Assembly (NCBI GenBank): GCA_903894655.1
Contig: CAITQY010000766.1
Coordinates: 1-33,041, forward strand
Length of the DNA stretch: 33,041 nucleotides
Origin: an uncultured Gemmatimonadota bacterium
Lineage (GTDB): Bacteria > Gemmatimonadota > Gemmatimonadetes > Gemmatimonadales > Gemmatimonadaceae
Direction: 5' to 3'
Shown here piece by piece: positions 18,941 through 29,119 of the stretch (its first letter is position 1; the number at the start of each line of letters is the position of its first letter). Position numbers and translations under genes: made by a program. The notes under the pieces were generated by a model. The model was not told the DNA's origin, searched no databases, and saw nothing but the letters and a program-made list of their open reading frames with translations.

Positions 18941-20854
18941 GTGCCCGACCGATCGGCGCCCGAGCACGACGACGTTCCCCGGGTTCAACGGGGAACGAGC
19001 CTCCGCACACGATTGATGGGCATGGCGCTGATGGTGTCAGCGCCACCGATCCTCGTGAGCGTGCTCACGCCGATGCCCAACAGCGGGTGGCGGGGCTTTC
19101 TGCTGTTCGGCGGCGCCCTGATCGTGTCGATCGCGCTCGCGGTCTACTTCGGGACCACGATCTCTCGGCCGGTACAGGCCCTGATCGACGATGCGCATGC
19201 CCTCGCCGTGGGCGTGGCCGGCCATCGGTCGCGCATTCAGTCCAGCGATGAAATCGGTTCGCTCGCGATGGCCCTCAACCAGATGGCCGAAACCGTCGAG
19301 CGTCGCAACGCCGCGTTAGCCGATAGCGAACGCCGGTATCGCTTTCTGTTCGATTCCAATCCGCTCCCCATGTGGGCGTGGGACGCAGACACCATGTTGG
19401 TGCTCGCGGTCAATGAAGCCGCCATCGAAATGTATGGATACGAGCGCGATACGTTTCTCTCGCTGCGGATTCTCGATCTGCTTGATCCTGTAGAGCACGC
19501 ACGCTTCCGGAGCGCCCGTCTGCCATTTTCGGAGTCGAAGCAAAGCGCCGGCACCTGGCTGCATCGCACCGCACGTGGTCGGCAGCTCGAGATGGAAGTC
19601 ATCACCACGTCGTCGCGGCGACTCGGGCGCGCCAGCTGGCTCTCGGTCGGCATCGATGTCACGGCGCGACGCGAAGCCGAACGTGCGCTGTCCCGCAGTG
19701 AAGAGCAGCTGCGGCAGTCGCAAAAGATGGATGCCATCGGCACCTTCGCCGGGGGGATTTCACACGACTTCAGCAACCTGCTCACCGGCATGCTGGGCTA
19801 CTGTGATCTCGCGCTCGGCATGATGTCGGCCGACGATCCCGTGCGTAACGACGTGAATGAGATTCGCGCGCTCGCCGTACGCGGCACCGATCTCTCCAAG
19901 CAGATTCTTGCCGTCAGCCGCCGACAGCTCGTGCAACCAACGGTCCTTGACCCGAATACGGTCATTCAAGGACTCGACCGACTGCTGAGCCGGCTCATGG
20001 GCGAGCACATCGACGTGATCACCACGCTTGGCCCCGACCTCGGCACGATTCGCGTCGATCCCGCCCAGCTGGAGCAGGTCATGCTGAGCCTCGCCAGCAA
20101 CGCCCGTGATGCGATGCCCGCCGGTGGTACACTCCGTGTCACCACGGCGCGCGTGAACGATCAGGACGTGCACACGTTCGGACTCGACGCGCAGCATGAG
20201 TGGATCGTCATTCGCGTCACCGACACCGGCGTCGGGATGACCGATGCCGTGCGCGAACGCATCTTCGAACCGTTCTTCACCACGAAGGAACGGGGTAAGG
20301 GTACGGGGCTGGGGCTGCCGCTCGCGTACGACATCATCGATCAATCCGGTGGTGAGATCCGCGTGGACAGCGCACCGGGGAACGGCACCACGTTTTATCT
20401 GCTGTTGCCACACCTCGGCGAGTTCCCTGACGATCTCGCGGTCGAGGAAGAAGCGCCCGAGATGCTCACCGGGCAGGAAACCGTCCTCCTCACCGAGGAC
20501 GAAGACAGCGTCCGCGTGGTGGCCACCGCCGCCCTCGAGCGTCGGGGCTATCGCGTGCTCGCCGCCGCCGACGGCGAATCCGCCATCGCCATCTCGCGCG
20601 CATTTCCGGGCCACATCGATCTGCTGGTCACCGACGTCGTGATGCCCGGTATGAACGGTCGCGAGCTGGCCGAGCAACTCGAGATGATGCGGCCGGGCAT
20701 GCGGGTGCTCTTCGTGTCCGGCTACACCGATGATGCCGTGCTGTGGAAGGGCGTGTCCCTCGACGGGCGCGCGTTGCTGCAGAAGCCGTTCACCTCGCTT
20801 GAACTCGCCCGACGCGTCCGCGTGATGCTCGATCAGTCGCTGCGTGTGAGCTGA
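18941..20854 (+). CDS. Hybrid sensor histidine kinase (2 TM, HAMP, PAS, HisKA, HATPase, receiver)
   Basis: TISRPVQAL...[13 protein letters not shown] (HAMP); PAS region after [33 protein letters not shown] (H-box); [22 protein letters not shown]; receiver [10 protein letters not shown]...[16 protein letters not shown] start. Confidence 0.92.
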   Translation: MPDRSAPEHDDVPRVQRGTSLRTRLMGMALMVSAPPILVSVLTPMPNSGWRGFLLFGGALIVSIALAVYFGTTISRPVQALIDDAHALAVGVAGHRSRIQSSDEIGSLAMALNQMAETVERRNAALADSERRYRFLFDSNPLPMWAWDADTMLVLAVNEAAIEMYGYERDTFLSLRILDLLDPVEHARFRSARLPFSESKQSAGTWLHRTARGRQLEMEVITTSSRRLGRASWLSVGIDVTARREAERALSRSEEQLRQSQKMDAIGTFAGGISHDFSNLLTGMLGYCDLALGMMSADDPVRNDVNEIRALAVRGTDLSKQILAVSRRQLVQPTVLDPNTVIQGLDRLLSRLMGEHIDVITTLGPDLGTIRVDPAQLEQVMLSLASNARDAMPAGGTLRVTTARVNDQDVHTFGLDAQHEWIVIRVTDTGVGMTDAVRERIFEPFFTTKERGKGTGLGLPLAYDIIDQSGGEIRVDSAPGNGTTFYLLLPHLGEFPDDLAVEEEAPEMLTGQETVLLTEDEDSVRVVATAALERRGYRVLAAADGESAIAISRAFPGHIDLLVTDVVMPGMNGRELAEQLEMMRPGMRVLFVSGYTDDAVLWKGVSLDGRALLQKPFTSLELARRVRVMLDQSLRVS

Positions 20855-20866
20855 GCGCCGGCGGCC

Positions 20867-21319
20867 ATGTACTGGATTCTCGTCATCATGGCGGTCATCG
20901 CGGCGAGTCTGATCGCGCTGGTGGTGGGTGGCCTGGTCACGCCGGCCGAGTATCGCGTGGTGCGGCGCATACGCCTGCAGCGCAGCGCGCACGAGATCCG
21001 CGCCCTGCTCAGCGACCTCTCCGCGTACGAACAGTGGGCGCCGTCGCCGAGCACGATCCAACGGCAGGATACCAGCAACGCGCACCCCATCGTGTTGCAG
21101 GTGACCGACGACGACACGAAGTCACAGCGGCAATGGGAATGGCAGATCGATCTCGACGTTGCACACAGCGTCATCACGCTGACTGAGTCCGGCCGGGTCG
21201 GGAATCCCGTTATCCGGTTCTTCGCGGCGCTGCGTGGACATGGGGGCGATGCCGAGCGCACGCTCCGCGCGCTGGCCGAGCACGTCGACGAGTTTGGCGT
21301 GTCGGTCGAACGGCTGTAG
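20867..21319 (+). CDS. SRPBCC family protein with N-terminal TM segment
   Basis: MYWILVIMAVIAASLIALVVGGLV then VVRRIRLQRSAHEIRALLSDLSAYEQWAPS, typical of polyketide-cyclase/SRPBCC proteins. Confidence 0.75.
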   Translation: MYWILVIMAVIAASLIALVVGGLVTPAEYRVVRRIRLQRSAHEIRALLSDLSAYEQWAPSPSTIQRQDTSNAHPIVLQVTDDDTKSQRQWEWQIDLDVAHSVITLTESGRVGNPVIRFFAALRGHGGDAERTLRALAEHVDEFGVSVERL

Positions 21320-21333
21320 CGAGCCTTCGTACG

Positions 21334-22590
21334 ATGAGCGCGCCGACGGGTGCCCCCGCTCTCGTGCCTCCCGCCAACGATTCGCATCCGGATCGCTGGC
21401 GCATGCTCGGCATTCTCACCGTCGCCGAACTGCTGGGGATGACGTTGTGGTTCGCGGCAAGCGCGGTGTCGGCGCAGTACACCGCGCAGTGGACGCTGAG
21501 CAGCAGTGAAGCCGCCTGGCTCACCACGATCGTGCAGCTTGGCTTCGTGACCGGCACCGCCATCTCCGCGCTGCTGAACGTGGCCGATATCATGCCCGCA
21601 CGATGGCTGTTTGCCAGTTGCGCCCTGATCGGCGCGGCGGCGAATGCGATGCTGCTCACCGCCGAAGGGTTGTCGGGTGCGCTGGTGTGGCGTTTCGTCA
21701 CGGGGCTCGCTTTGGCCGGCGTGTATCCACCAGCCATGAAGATGATCGCCACCTGGTTCCGCGCGCGACGCGGACTCGCCGTGGGCACCATCGTGGGCGC
21801 TCTGACGGTGGGCAAAGCGATGCCGTATCTGGTTCACGCCATCCCCGGCGCCGGCATCACCCCGGTGGTGGTGAGTGCGTCTGTGGGCGCGTGCATCGCC
21901 GCGCTGCTGGTGTGGTTCGGGTATCGCGAGGGACCGTATCCGTTTCCGGCACGACCATTCTCGTGGCATCTGGTGCGCGATGTGGTGCGTACACCGGCAT
22001 GGCGGTTATCCACGGGCGGCTACCTCGGCCACATGTTCGAGCTGTACGCCGCGTGGACGTGGTTGCCGGTGTTCATCGCCGCCAGCATCGCCGCACATGA
22101 TCCCACTGCTGGGGCACGCAGCGTTTCGGTGGCGTCGGGCCTCGCCTTCGCCGCGCTGGCGATTGGTGGCGCGGGGTGCATCTGGGGCGGACTGGTGGCC
22201 GACCGCCGTGGACGCGCTTGGCTGGTCACCCGCGCCATGGCCATCAGCGGCGCCTGCTCCGTGCTGATCGGCTTCGCCTTCGGACGCTCGCTGTGGCTAC
22301 TGGTGCCGATCGCACTGGTGTGGGGCTTCTTCGTGATCGCCGACAGCGCGCAGTTCTCCGTGCTGGTCACCGAGAGCGTGCCGCCGCACGCCGTGGGCAC
22401 CGCCCTCACATTGCAAACATCGCTCGGCTTTTTGCTCACCGCGGTGGTGATTCAACTCGTGCCACCGCTGGCCGCTCGCGTAGGATGGCAGTGGGCGTTC
22501 GCGTTGCTGTCGCTGGGGCCCGTGTTCGGCATTGCAAGTATCAGCCAGTTGCTGCGTAGGGAGATGCGCCGGGTGAACCGCACGGAATAA
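21334..22590 (+). CDS. MFS transporter
   Basis: About 12 hydrophobic segments; MLGILTVAELLGMTLWFAASAVS, RFVTGLALAGVYPPAMKMIATWF, GLVADRRGRAWLV. Confidence 0.85.
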   Translation: MSAPTGAPALVPPANDSHPDRWRMLGILTVAELLGMTLWFAASAVSAQYTAQWTLSSSEAAWLTTIVQLGFVTGTAISALLNVADIMPARWLFASCALIGAAANAMLLTAEGLSGALVWRFVTGLALAGVYPPAMKMIATWFRARRGLAVGTIVGALTVGKAMPYLVHAIPGAGITPVVVSASVGACIAALLVWFGYREGPYPFPARPFSWHLVRDVVRTPAWRLSTGGYLGHMFELYAAWTWLPVFIAASIAAHDPTAGARSVSVASGLAFAALAIGGAGCIWGGLVADRRGRAWLVTRAMAISGACSVLIGFAFGRSLWLLVPIALVWGFFVIADSAQFSVLVTESVPPHAVGTALTLQTSLGFLLTAVVIQLVPPLAARVGWQWAFALLSLGPVFGIASISQLLRREMRRVNRTE

Positions 22591-22594
22591 CGCA

Positions 22595-22636
22595 GCGGGC
22601 CGCCGCGAGGAACCAGAAGTTCCCGCAACGACCCGC
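22595..22636. terminator. Candidate bidirectional terminator hairpin between convergent genes
   Basis: Nested inverted repeat GCGGG..GCG(a)GGAAC-cagaa-GTTCCCGC..CCCGC between the MFS stop and the minus-strand VPS10/BNR stop; no clear U-tract. Confidence 0.5.
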
Positions 22637-22672
22637 CGTGTTGTTCGCGGCACCGGCCATGAGCCGTGGCGC

Positions 22673-25600
22673 TTACATCCCCGTTGTCTCTTCCTCGGCG
22701 CCGATACGGCGCGGCGTCTGCACGTCACCGGCATTCACTTGGATCGCCGGCAGGCCGTGCTTCTTGAGGATCTCATCGATGGGCGGCAGCAGCTCCTTGT
22801 ACGCCTTGCGGAGCTCCACCAGATACACCTCGAGCTCCTTCGTCAGCGTGTCGAACACGACGACCGACTGTTTGGTGGGACGCGCTTCGGTACTGCCCAC
22901 CACGCCCGCCAACGCCGCGATCTGGTTGTTCACCTTGATCGGGTAGTTGAGCGGATCCTGGCCACTCTGGCTCTTCACCTGATGGATCTGCGCTTCCACC
23001 GTGCTGATCCTGGCGTTGAGCGTCCTCACCAGCTGCGCATAGTGCAACGAGTCGGCACCCACTTGCTTGGAATGCGAATCGGCTTGAGTCCGCACGTGGC
23101 GCACGGTGCGCACGGCATCGTTCGCGTCGGTGGTCCGGTCGCGGATCTGCATAAGCAGCTTGTACTGCGCCACCAGATCGGCTGCCGTCGCGTCGCTGCG
23201 CGGGTCCTTCTTCACCAGCAGCTTCACGTCGGACACCGGGGCACCGTCCACCACCAAGTGCACCGAGTAGGTGCCCGGCAGCACGAGCGGGCCCGTAAGC
23301 ACCCCGGCCCACATGATCATGCCGGTGAACGTGGTCGCATCGCTCTCATGCAAATTCCACGAGAACGTATTCATCCCCACCTTGTGCGTGGGCGCTGCAT
23401 CGGCCGCGACAGCGCGTCGGCCACCAGCTGGCGCACCGGCGGCACCCGCGCCCGCCGTATCGCTCGAGAACGTGCGCACGGTGCGGCCCGTGGAATCCTT
23501 GAACTCGATGGTCACCTTGTTAGCCGGCGACTTCAGCCAGTAGTGCACGATCGCGCCGCTGGGCGGATTGGCGCCCACCGGTGCGCCCGTGCCAGCACCC
23601 GGGTTGAAGCCACCGCCCCAGTTGATGCGGTACGCCGCGCGCGGCGAGAAGAGATGCGCGCGCTCCGCCATCACGCCGGCGGTCAGCTGACGCAGCAGGG
23701 TGATGTCGTCGATCACCCAGAACGAGCGGGCGTGTGTGGCGGCGATGAGATCGCCGTCCTTGATCGCGAGGTCATGCACCGGCACGATCGGCAGATTGCG
23801 ACGCATCGAGAACCACGTCGCCCCGTCGTCGAGCGAGCCGTAGATGCCACGCTCGGTGCCGGCGAACAGCAGCCCCGGACGCACCTCGTCTTCACGGATC
23901 ACGCGCGTGAACTCGGTGGCCGGAATGCCGTTGGCCTTGCCGCTGTGGTCGATGCGCGACCACGTCTTGCCGAAGTCGTTCGTCTTGAAGAGATACGGTT
24001 CGTGATCGTTCATCTGGAACCGATTGGCGGCGACGTACGCCGTCCCGGTATTGAAGTGCGAGGCTTCGATGATCGAGATACGCGACCACTCGCGCTCCTT
24101 GAGCAACGCCGGCGTCACGTTCATCCACGACACGCCGCCGTTGCGCGTGACATGCACCGTGCCATCGTCGGTCCCCGCCCAGATCACCCCCTTGGTCACC
24201 GGCGACTCGGCGATGGCGAACACCGTGCCATACGTTTCCACGCCGGTCTGGTCCTTGGTGATCGGGCCGCCCGATGGGCCGAGCGTGCGCGGATCGTTGC
24301 GCGACAGATCAGGACTGATCGCGGTGTAGCTGTCGCCTTCGTTCGTGGTCTTGAAGAGCACGTTCGAACCCACATAGATCGTCTTCGCGTCGTGCGGGCT
24401 GACCGCGATCGGGAAGGTCCACTGCATGCGGTACTTCGCATCGATGGCCGAGTGCCCCATCGGATTGAGCGGCCACGGATTCACGTCACGCGCAAGTCCG
24501 GTGCGCATGTCCTTGCGCGTGAGGTAGCCGCCGTAGCTGCCGGCGAACACGATGTCCGGGTTGTTCGGTAACGCCGCAATGAAGCCCGACTCACCACCGC
24601 CGGCGTCCTGCCACATGTCCATCGTGATGCCGCCCGGCGCGCGCGACGGACCACAGAGCGTGCTGTTGTCCTGCTGCGCGCCGCAGATCTTGTACGGGAA
24701 ATGATTGGTGGTGGTCACATGATAGAACTGCGCGGTGGCGAAGTCCTGTGCCGTCCACGTCTTGGCCGCATTGGTGCTGACGTTCGCGCCGCCGTCGTTC
24801 GCTTCGATCATGCGATCGCCGTTGTCCCCCGCGATCCAGAGATTGTGCGAATCGCCATGTGGCGTGCTGATGTTGCTCCACGTCTTGCCAGCGTCGTGCG
24901 ACACCTGGAACTGCACGTTGCTGGCGTACACGAGATCGGGATTCTTCGGATCGGCGTAGATCTTCGAGTAGTACCACGCGCGCTGACGCAGCTTGCGTTC
25001 GTCGTTCACGCGCGCCCACGTGGCGCCGCCGTCGTCGCTGCGGAAGACGCCGCCCTCATCAGCTTCGATGAGCGCGTAGATGCGCTGCGTATTGGCGCCG
25101 CTCACGGTAATGCCGATGTTGCCCCACAGGCCGGCGGGCAAACCCTTGTGCTTCGTGATCTCGGTCCATGTGTCGCCACCATCGGTGCTCTTGAACATCC
25201 CCGAGCCCTTGCCGCCCGACTCCAGCATCCACGGCCGGCGATGCATCTGCCACAAACCGGCGTAGAGCACATTCGGGTTGCCCGGATCCATGGCGAGATC
25301 GGCTGCGCCGGTGGAATCGTCGCGGAACAGCACCTTCGACCAGCTCTTACCGCCGTCCCGCGTGCGGAACACGCCGCGTTCGGCGTTCGAGCCCCACGCA
25401 TGCCCCTGCGCCGCCACGTAGGCGACTTGCGGGTTGGTGGGGTGCACCAGCAGGCGCGAGATGTGACGCGTGTCCTTCAGACCAACGTTCGCCCACGTCT
25501 TGCCGCCGTCGGTCGTCTTCCAGACGCCGTCACCGTGCGACACGTTGCCGCGGACCGTGAACTCACCGCCGCCCACGTACACGACATCGGGATTGCTGGG

Positions 25601-25957
25601 CGCGACGCCGATGCTGCCGATCGTCCCGCCAAAATATTTGTCGGTCATCGGCGCCCACGTGTCGCCGCCATCCACCGTTTTGAAGACGCCGCCGCCGACG
25701 GTCCCCATCCAGTATTCCTTGTGACGCGACACGCTGCCGGCCACCGCCACCGAACGACCACCGCGGAACGGACCAATCTCGCGCCAGCTGATAGCCGATA
25801 AGGCACCGGTATCGAACGGGGCAGACAGTGGTGCAATCGCCGCCGGACGTGCTACCGCGCGGGCGACGGGACGCGCCGGCTGCGCGCCGGCGGAGACACA
25901 TGGTAATGGTATCAGAACGGCGGCAGCGCAGACCAACCGCAGGGTAATTCGGTTCAC
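22673..25957 (-). CDS. Secreted VPS10/BNR-repeat (sortilin-like, 'glycosyl hydrolase'-annotated) beta-propeller protein
   Basis: 1094 aa; signal peptide; repeated Asp-box motifs (TVDGGDTW, TTDGGKTW, TRDGGKSW, STDGGDTW, SDDGGATW, SHDAGKTW). Confidence 0.88.
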   Translation of the reverse strand: MNRITLRLVCAAAVLIPLPCVSAGAQPARPVARAVARPAAIAPLSAPFDTGALSAISWREIGPFRGGRSVAVAGSVSRHKEYWMGTVGGGVFKTVDGGDTWAPMTDKYFGGTIGSIGVAPSNPDVVYVGGGEFTVRGNVSHGDGVWKTTDGGKTWANVGLKDTRHISRLLVHPTNPQVAYVAAQGHAWGSNAERGVFRTRDGGKSWSKVLFRDDSTGAADLAMDPGNPNVLYAGLWQMHRRPWMLESGGKGSGMFKSTDGGDTWTEITKHKGLPAGLWGNIGITVSGANTQRIYALIEADEGGVFRSDDGGATWARVNDERKLRQRAWYYSKIYADPKNPDLVYASNVQFQVSHDAGKTWSNISTPHGDSHNLWIAGDNGDRMIEANDGGANVSTNAAKTWTAQDFATAQFYHVTTTNHFPYKICGAQQDNSTLCGPSRAPGGITMDMWQDAGGGESGFIAALPNNPDIVFAGSYGGYLTRKDMRTGLARDVNPWPLNPMGHSAIDAKYRMQWTFPIAVSPHDAKTIYVGSNVLFKTTNEGDSYTAISPDLSRNDPRTLGPSGGPITKDQTGVETYGTVFAIAESPVTKGVIWAGTDDGTVHVTRNGGVSWMNVTPALLKEREWSRISIIEASHFNTGTAYVAANRFQMNDHEPYLFKTNDFGKTWSRIDHSGKANGIPATEFTRVIREDEVRPGLLFAGTERGIYGSLDDGATWFSMRRNLPIVPVHDLAIKDGDLIAATHARSFWVIDDITLLRQLTAGVMAERAHLFSPRAAYRINWGGGFNPGAGTGAPVGANPPSGAIVHYWLKSPANKVTIEFKDSTGRTVRTFSSDTAGAGAAGAPAGGRRAVAADAAPTHKVGMNTFSWNLHESDATTFTGMIMWAGVLTGPLVLPGTYSVHLVVDGAPVSDVKLLVKKDPRSDATAADLVAQYKLLMQIRDRTTDANDAVRTVRHVRTQADSHSKQVGADSLHYAQLVRTLNARISTVEAQIHQVKSQSGQDPLNYPIKVNNQIAALAGVVGSTEARPTKQSVVVFDTLTKELEVYLVELRKAYKELLPPIDEILKKHGLPAIQVNAGDVQTPRRIGAEEETTGM

Positions 25958-26130
25958 GACAAGCTCTCCAGATACAGGGACGGGGACGTAATCAGGCGAC
26001 TATTGCTCCGCGTTCACTCGCTGGCAAGACTGGTTTTTCGGACAGCAGTGGCACACACGCCGCAGTGGGCTATCGGCGTGAGCTCCAACCCGAAACCCCT
26101 GAAACCGCAAACAAGATGATTGCGTAGGGA

Positions 26131-26158
26131 GATACCGAAGTGATATCATTTTAATACC
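26131..26158 (+). promoter_or_regulatory. Candidate RHH-regulator operator: three RATAYC hexamers at 11-bp spacing
   Basis: GATACC at 26131, GATATC at 26142 (inside TGATATCA), AATACC at 26153, immediately upstream of the SPFH start at 26181. Confidence 0.45.
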
Positions 26159-26180
26159 AACTTCTCCCTCGAGGCACGAT

Positions 26181-27050
26181 ATGTTCCGCGAAATCCAGGC
26201 TCGGCCCTCCCCGGGCATCCTGATGGCCGTCCTGATCGGTATCGCCGTCCTGATCGGCGGATTCGTCTTCTACACGGGCACCCGCGCCGAAAACGGGCTC
26301 GTGGCCGGCGGCGGCCTGCTGCTCATCGCGCTCGCCTCCCTGTGCATGCCGGGCTTGTTCACCGTCGCGCCCAACGAAGGCAAAGTCCTCACGCTCTTCG
26401 GTACCTACAAAGGCACCGCCAGAACGCCCGGCCTCTGGTTCACGAATCCGTTCATGACCAAGAAGGCCATCTCGCTGCGCATCCGGAACTTCGAGACCAA
26501 CAAGCTCAAGGTGAACGATGCCCGCTCCAATCCCGTCGAGATCGGGGCCATCGTGGTCTGGAAGGTGATCGACACCGCCGAAGCCACCTTCGAAGTGAAC
26601 GACTACGTGCAGTACGTTGCCGTGCAGAGCGAGTCAGCCGTGCGCGCGTTGGCATCGTCGTATCCGTACGACCACCATGGCGACGATGCGATCGCCCTCA
26701 GCACGCATCCCGCCGAGATTTCCAAAGGCCTGCTCGAAGCGCTACACGACCGCCTCGGCAAAGCAGGTGTCGAAGTGCTCGAAGCGCGCATCAGTCACTT
26801 GGCGTACGCCCAGGAAATCGCGGCGGCGATGCTGCAGCGGCAGCAGGCGAGCGCCATTGTGGCCGCCCGTCAGACGATTGTGGAAGGCGCCGTCGGTATG
26901 GTAGAGATGGCGCTCGATGCGCTTTCCGCGCGCAAAATCGTGACGCTCGATGACGAGCGCAAAGCGTCGATGGTGAGCAACCTGCTCGTCGTGCTCTGCT
27001 CGGATCGTGCCGCGCAACCGGTGGTCAACACCGGATCGCTCTACTCCTGA
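26181..27050 (+). CDS. SPFH/Band 7 domain-containing membrane protein
   Basis: Two N-terminal TM segments, [80 protein letters not shown]. Confidence 0.9.
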   Translation: MFREIQARPSPGILMAVLIGIAVLIGGFVFYTGTRAENGLVAGGGLLLIALASLCMPGLFTVAPNEGKVLTLFGTYKGTARTPGLWFTNPFMTKKAISLRIRNFETNKLKVNDARSNPVEIGAIVVWKVIDTAEATFEVNDYVQYVAVQSESAVRALASSYPYDHHGDDAIALSTHPAEISKGLLEALHDRLGKAGVEVLEARISHLAYAQEIAAAMLQRQQASAIVAARQTIVEGAVGMVEMALDALSARKIVTLDDERKASMVSNLLVVLCSDRAAQPVVNTGSLYS

Positions 27051-27068
27051 TCATGCGCGCGGCATCTC

Positions 27069-27275
27069 ATGGCTGAACGCAAGTCATTCCTCATTCGCGT
27101 GGACCGCGATGTGCTCGACGCCGTCCAGCGGTGGGCCAACGATGACCTACGCAGTCTGAATGGGCAGATCGAGTTTCTGCTGCGGCACGCGCTCCGGAAT
27201 GCCGGACGCGTGTCGACGCTGGCGCTGGCCGATCGCAATACCCCGGTCGACGACGTCGACCACGAGTCCTCCTAA
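27069..27275 (+). CDS. Arc-like ribbon-helix-helix DNA-binding protein
   Basis: 68 aa MAERKSFLIRVDRDVLDAVQRWANDDLRSLNGQIEFLLRHALRNAGR, typical Arc/RHH beta-strand plus two helices; 18 bp after the SPFH gene. Confidence 0.85.
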   Translation: MAERKSFLIRVDRDVLDAVQRWANDDLRSLNGQIEFLLRHALRNAGRVSTLALADRNTPVDDVDHESS

Positions 27276-27293
27276 CTCGCACCGAACGCCTCC

Positions 27294-28922
27294 ATGCTGC
27301 ACCTCATCTTCAAACGCTCGCGTCGCGCTGGCGTCATTGCCGTACTGCTGACGGCGATCGCCCTCGCGCTCGGCGCCGTGCTCGCGACGACCGCTCGCGC
27401 CCAGTCGGCGCCCGCGTATCACTTCGTGTACCTGCGCAGCATCGACACCCTCGGCACCGAAGTGATCACGCCGGGTCCGTCGTCGATTATGGGACTGCTC
27501 ACCATGCGCGGCGCACCGGTCATGCGCTGGGAACAGCAGCACGTGAACGCCATGCCCGGCCGCCTCACGCTCGCCGTATTCGCGCCCGGCTCCCCGACCA
27601 CCGGCCTGCCCACCCAGAACATCGTGGTGAACATGGTCGGCGACAGTGCCAAGCTCACCATCTCGGCGAATGGCACCACCAACGAACAAGCGGTGCTGAG
27701 CGCCGGCGGCGCCGTGGCCCTCGTGGGCAACAGCGTACTGCACACCGCACTGATGGCCGATCATGCGCGCGGGGCGAAGAAGGCGTCGCTACCCGTGTTC
27801 CTCACCAACGGTGGCCGGACGATCACGGCGACCGTAGCCGAGCAGGGAGACACCACGGTGTTCTCGATTGCGGGGATGGCCGTGCGCATTCTGTGGGACA
27901 TCAACGGGGGCCCGCGCGAGATGAGCATTCCCGCGCAGAATCTGCGCGTGGTACGCACGACGGGCGCCGCAAGCCTCTCGAGTGCCCCAGCCAAGATCGA
28001 CTACGGCGCCCCGGCCAACGCGCCGTACACCGCCGAAGACGTGGTCATTCCCACGTCGCGTGGCTACACGCTGGCCGGCACGCTCACGCGTCCGAAGGGC
28101 CAAGGCAACGCCGCGACGAAAGTGCCCGCCGTGGTCACCATCAGCGGCAGTGGCCCGCAGGACCGTGACTCGCGCATCAGCATCGTGCCGAACTACGCGC
28201 CGTTCCGCGACATCGCCGACACGCTTGGACGCCGCGGCATGGCCGTCTTGCGCGTCGACGACCGCGGCGTGGGCGCCAGCGGCGGCGCGGCGTCGCGCGC
28301 CAACGCCACCAGCGCCGACTTCGCCGACGATGTCGCGTCGGCGGTCGCGTATCTGCGCACGCGCGCCGACATCGACGGCACGCGCATCGCCCTCGCCGGC
28401 CACAGCGAAGGCGGTTTCATCGCCCCGATGGTCGCCGCCAAGGATCCCACCCTGCGCGCCATCGCCCTGCTGGCCGGCCCCGCGTACAACGGTCGTCGCA
28501 TCCTGGAATTCCAGAACGAGAACGGCATCAAGTCCGCTACGCAGCTCACCGACACGCAGCGCGATTCGCTCCGCCGCACCGTGCCGAAAGGCCTCGATTC
28601 CCTCGCCGCCGCGAACGCATGGATGGGCTTCTTCATGAAGACCGAGCCCTCCGCCGCACTGCGCCGCGTGAAGCAGCCCACGCTGGTGCTGCAAGGCGAC
28701 ACCGACCAGCAGGTCACCGCCGAGCAAGCCGACTCGATCGTCACCATCCTGAAAGGCAGCGGCAACACGCGCGTGACAGTGCACCACTTCCCCGCCACGA
28801 ACCATCTGTTCCTGATCGACCCGAGCGGCGCACCCGCCGGCTACACATCGCTCAAGGACACGCGGGTGCGGCGCGAAGTGCTGGGCGCGTTGGCGGATTG
28901 GGTGGTGCGGGTGATGAAATGA
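27294..28922 (+). CDS. Secreted alpha/beta hydrolase (dienelactone/serine-aminopeptidase-like)
   Basis: Signal peptide ending ARAQS; TISGSGPQDRD, VDDRGVGASGG, LAGHSEGGFIAPM (GxSxG), LVLQGDTDQQVT, FPATNHLFL. Confidence 0.9.
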   Translation: MLHLIFKRSRRAGVIAVLLTAIALALGAVLATTARAQSAPAYHFVYLRSIDTLGTEVITPGPSSIMGLLTMRGAPVMRWEQQHVNAMPGRLTLAVFAPGSPTTGLPTQNIVVNMVGDSAKLTISANGTTNEQAVLSAGGAVALVGNSVLHTALMADHARGAKKASLPVFLTNGGRTITATVAEQGDTTVFSIAGMAVRILWDINGGPREMSIPAQNLRVVRTTGAASLSSAPAKIDYGAPANAPYTAEDVVIPTSRGYTLAGTLTRPKGQGNAATKVPAVVTISGSGPQDRDSRISIVPNYAPFRDIADTLGRRGMAVLRVDDRGVGASGGAASRANATSADFADDVASAVAYLRTRADIDGTRIALAGHSEGGFIAPMVAAKDPTLRAIALLAGPAYNGRRILEFQNENGIKSATQLTDTQRDSLRRTVPKGLDSLAAANAWMGFFMKTEPSAALRRVKQPTLVLQGDTDQQVTAEQADSIVTILKGSGNTRVTVHHFPATNHLFLIDPSGAPAGYTSLKDTRVRREVLGALADWVVRVMK

Positions 28923-28958
28923 ACGGCCAACTGCTTAGGGAACGGCCAACGGCTTAGA
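28921..28958 (+). repeat. Two tandem ~19-bp units GAACGGCCAACKGCTTAGR
   Basis: gaacggccaactgcttagg / gaacggccaacggcttaga; first unit overlaps the hydrolase TGA stop codon. Confidence 0.9.
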
Positions 28959-29060
28959 GAGCAGGGAGGAGGGTCTCAGGAAGGAGGACGCAGGACAGCA
29001 GCGCCGTACACCTGCCCCCTCCACCCTGACACCCTCCTCCCTGCCCCCTCAGCAGTTGGC
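28945..29060. repeat. Imperfect palindrome, two ~50-nt arms with 16-nt loop
   Basis: Left arm 28945-28994 vs reverse complement of 29011-29060, about 41/50 identical by eye, core GCAGGGAGGAGGGT. Confidence 0.88.
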
Positions 29061-29104
29061 AGTTAGCAGTTAGCAGTTGGAAGTCTGCAGTCTGCAGTCT
29101 GCAG
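29052..29104 (+). repeat. Heptamer tandem repeat (GCAGTTR)4 grading into (GMAGTCT)3
   Basis: GCAGTTG GCAGTTA GCAGTTA GCAGTTG GAAGTCT GCAGTCT GCAGTCT GCAG read directly. Confidence 0.95.
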
Positions 29105-29119
29105 CGAACAGTTCCCACC

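Noticed and set aside
19760-21969. Minus-strand ORFs (441 and 378 aa) antisense to the kinase, SRPBCC and MFS genes
   Set aside because: Shadow ORFs; they cross several well-supported sense genes.
22739-25801. Long plus-strand ORFs (610 and 366 aa) antisense to the VPS10/BNR gene
   Set aside because: Shadow ORFs; the sense-strand protein has a signal peptide and repeated Asp-box motifs.
26181-27275. Toxin-antitoxin system (Arc-like antitoxin)
   Set aside because: The partner is an SPFH membrane protein, not a toxin family; an autoregulated scaffold module fits better.
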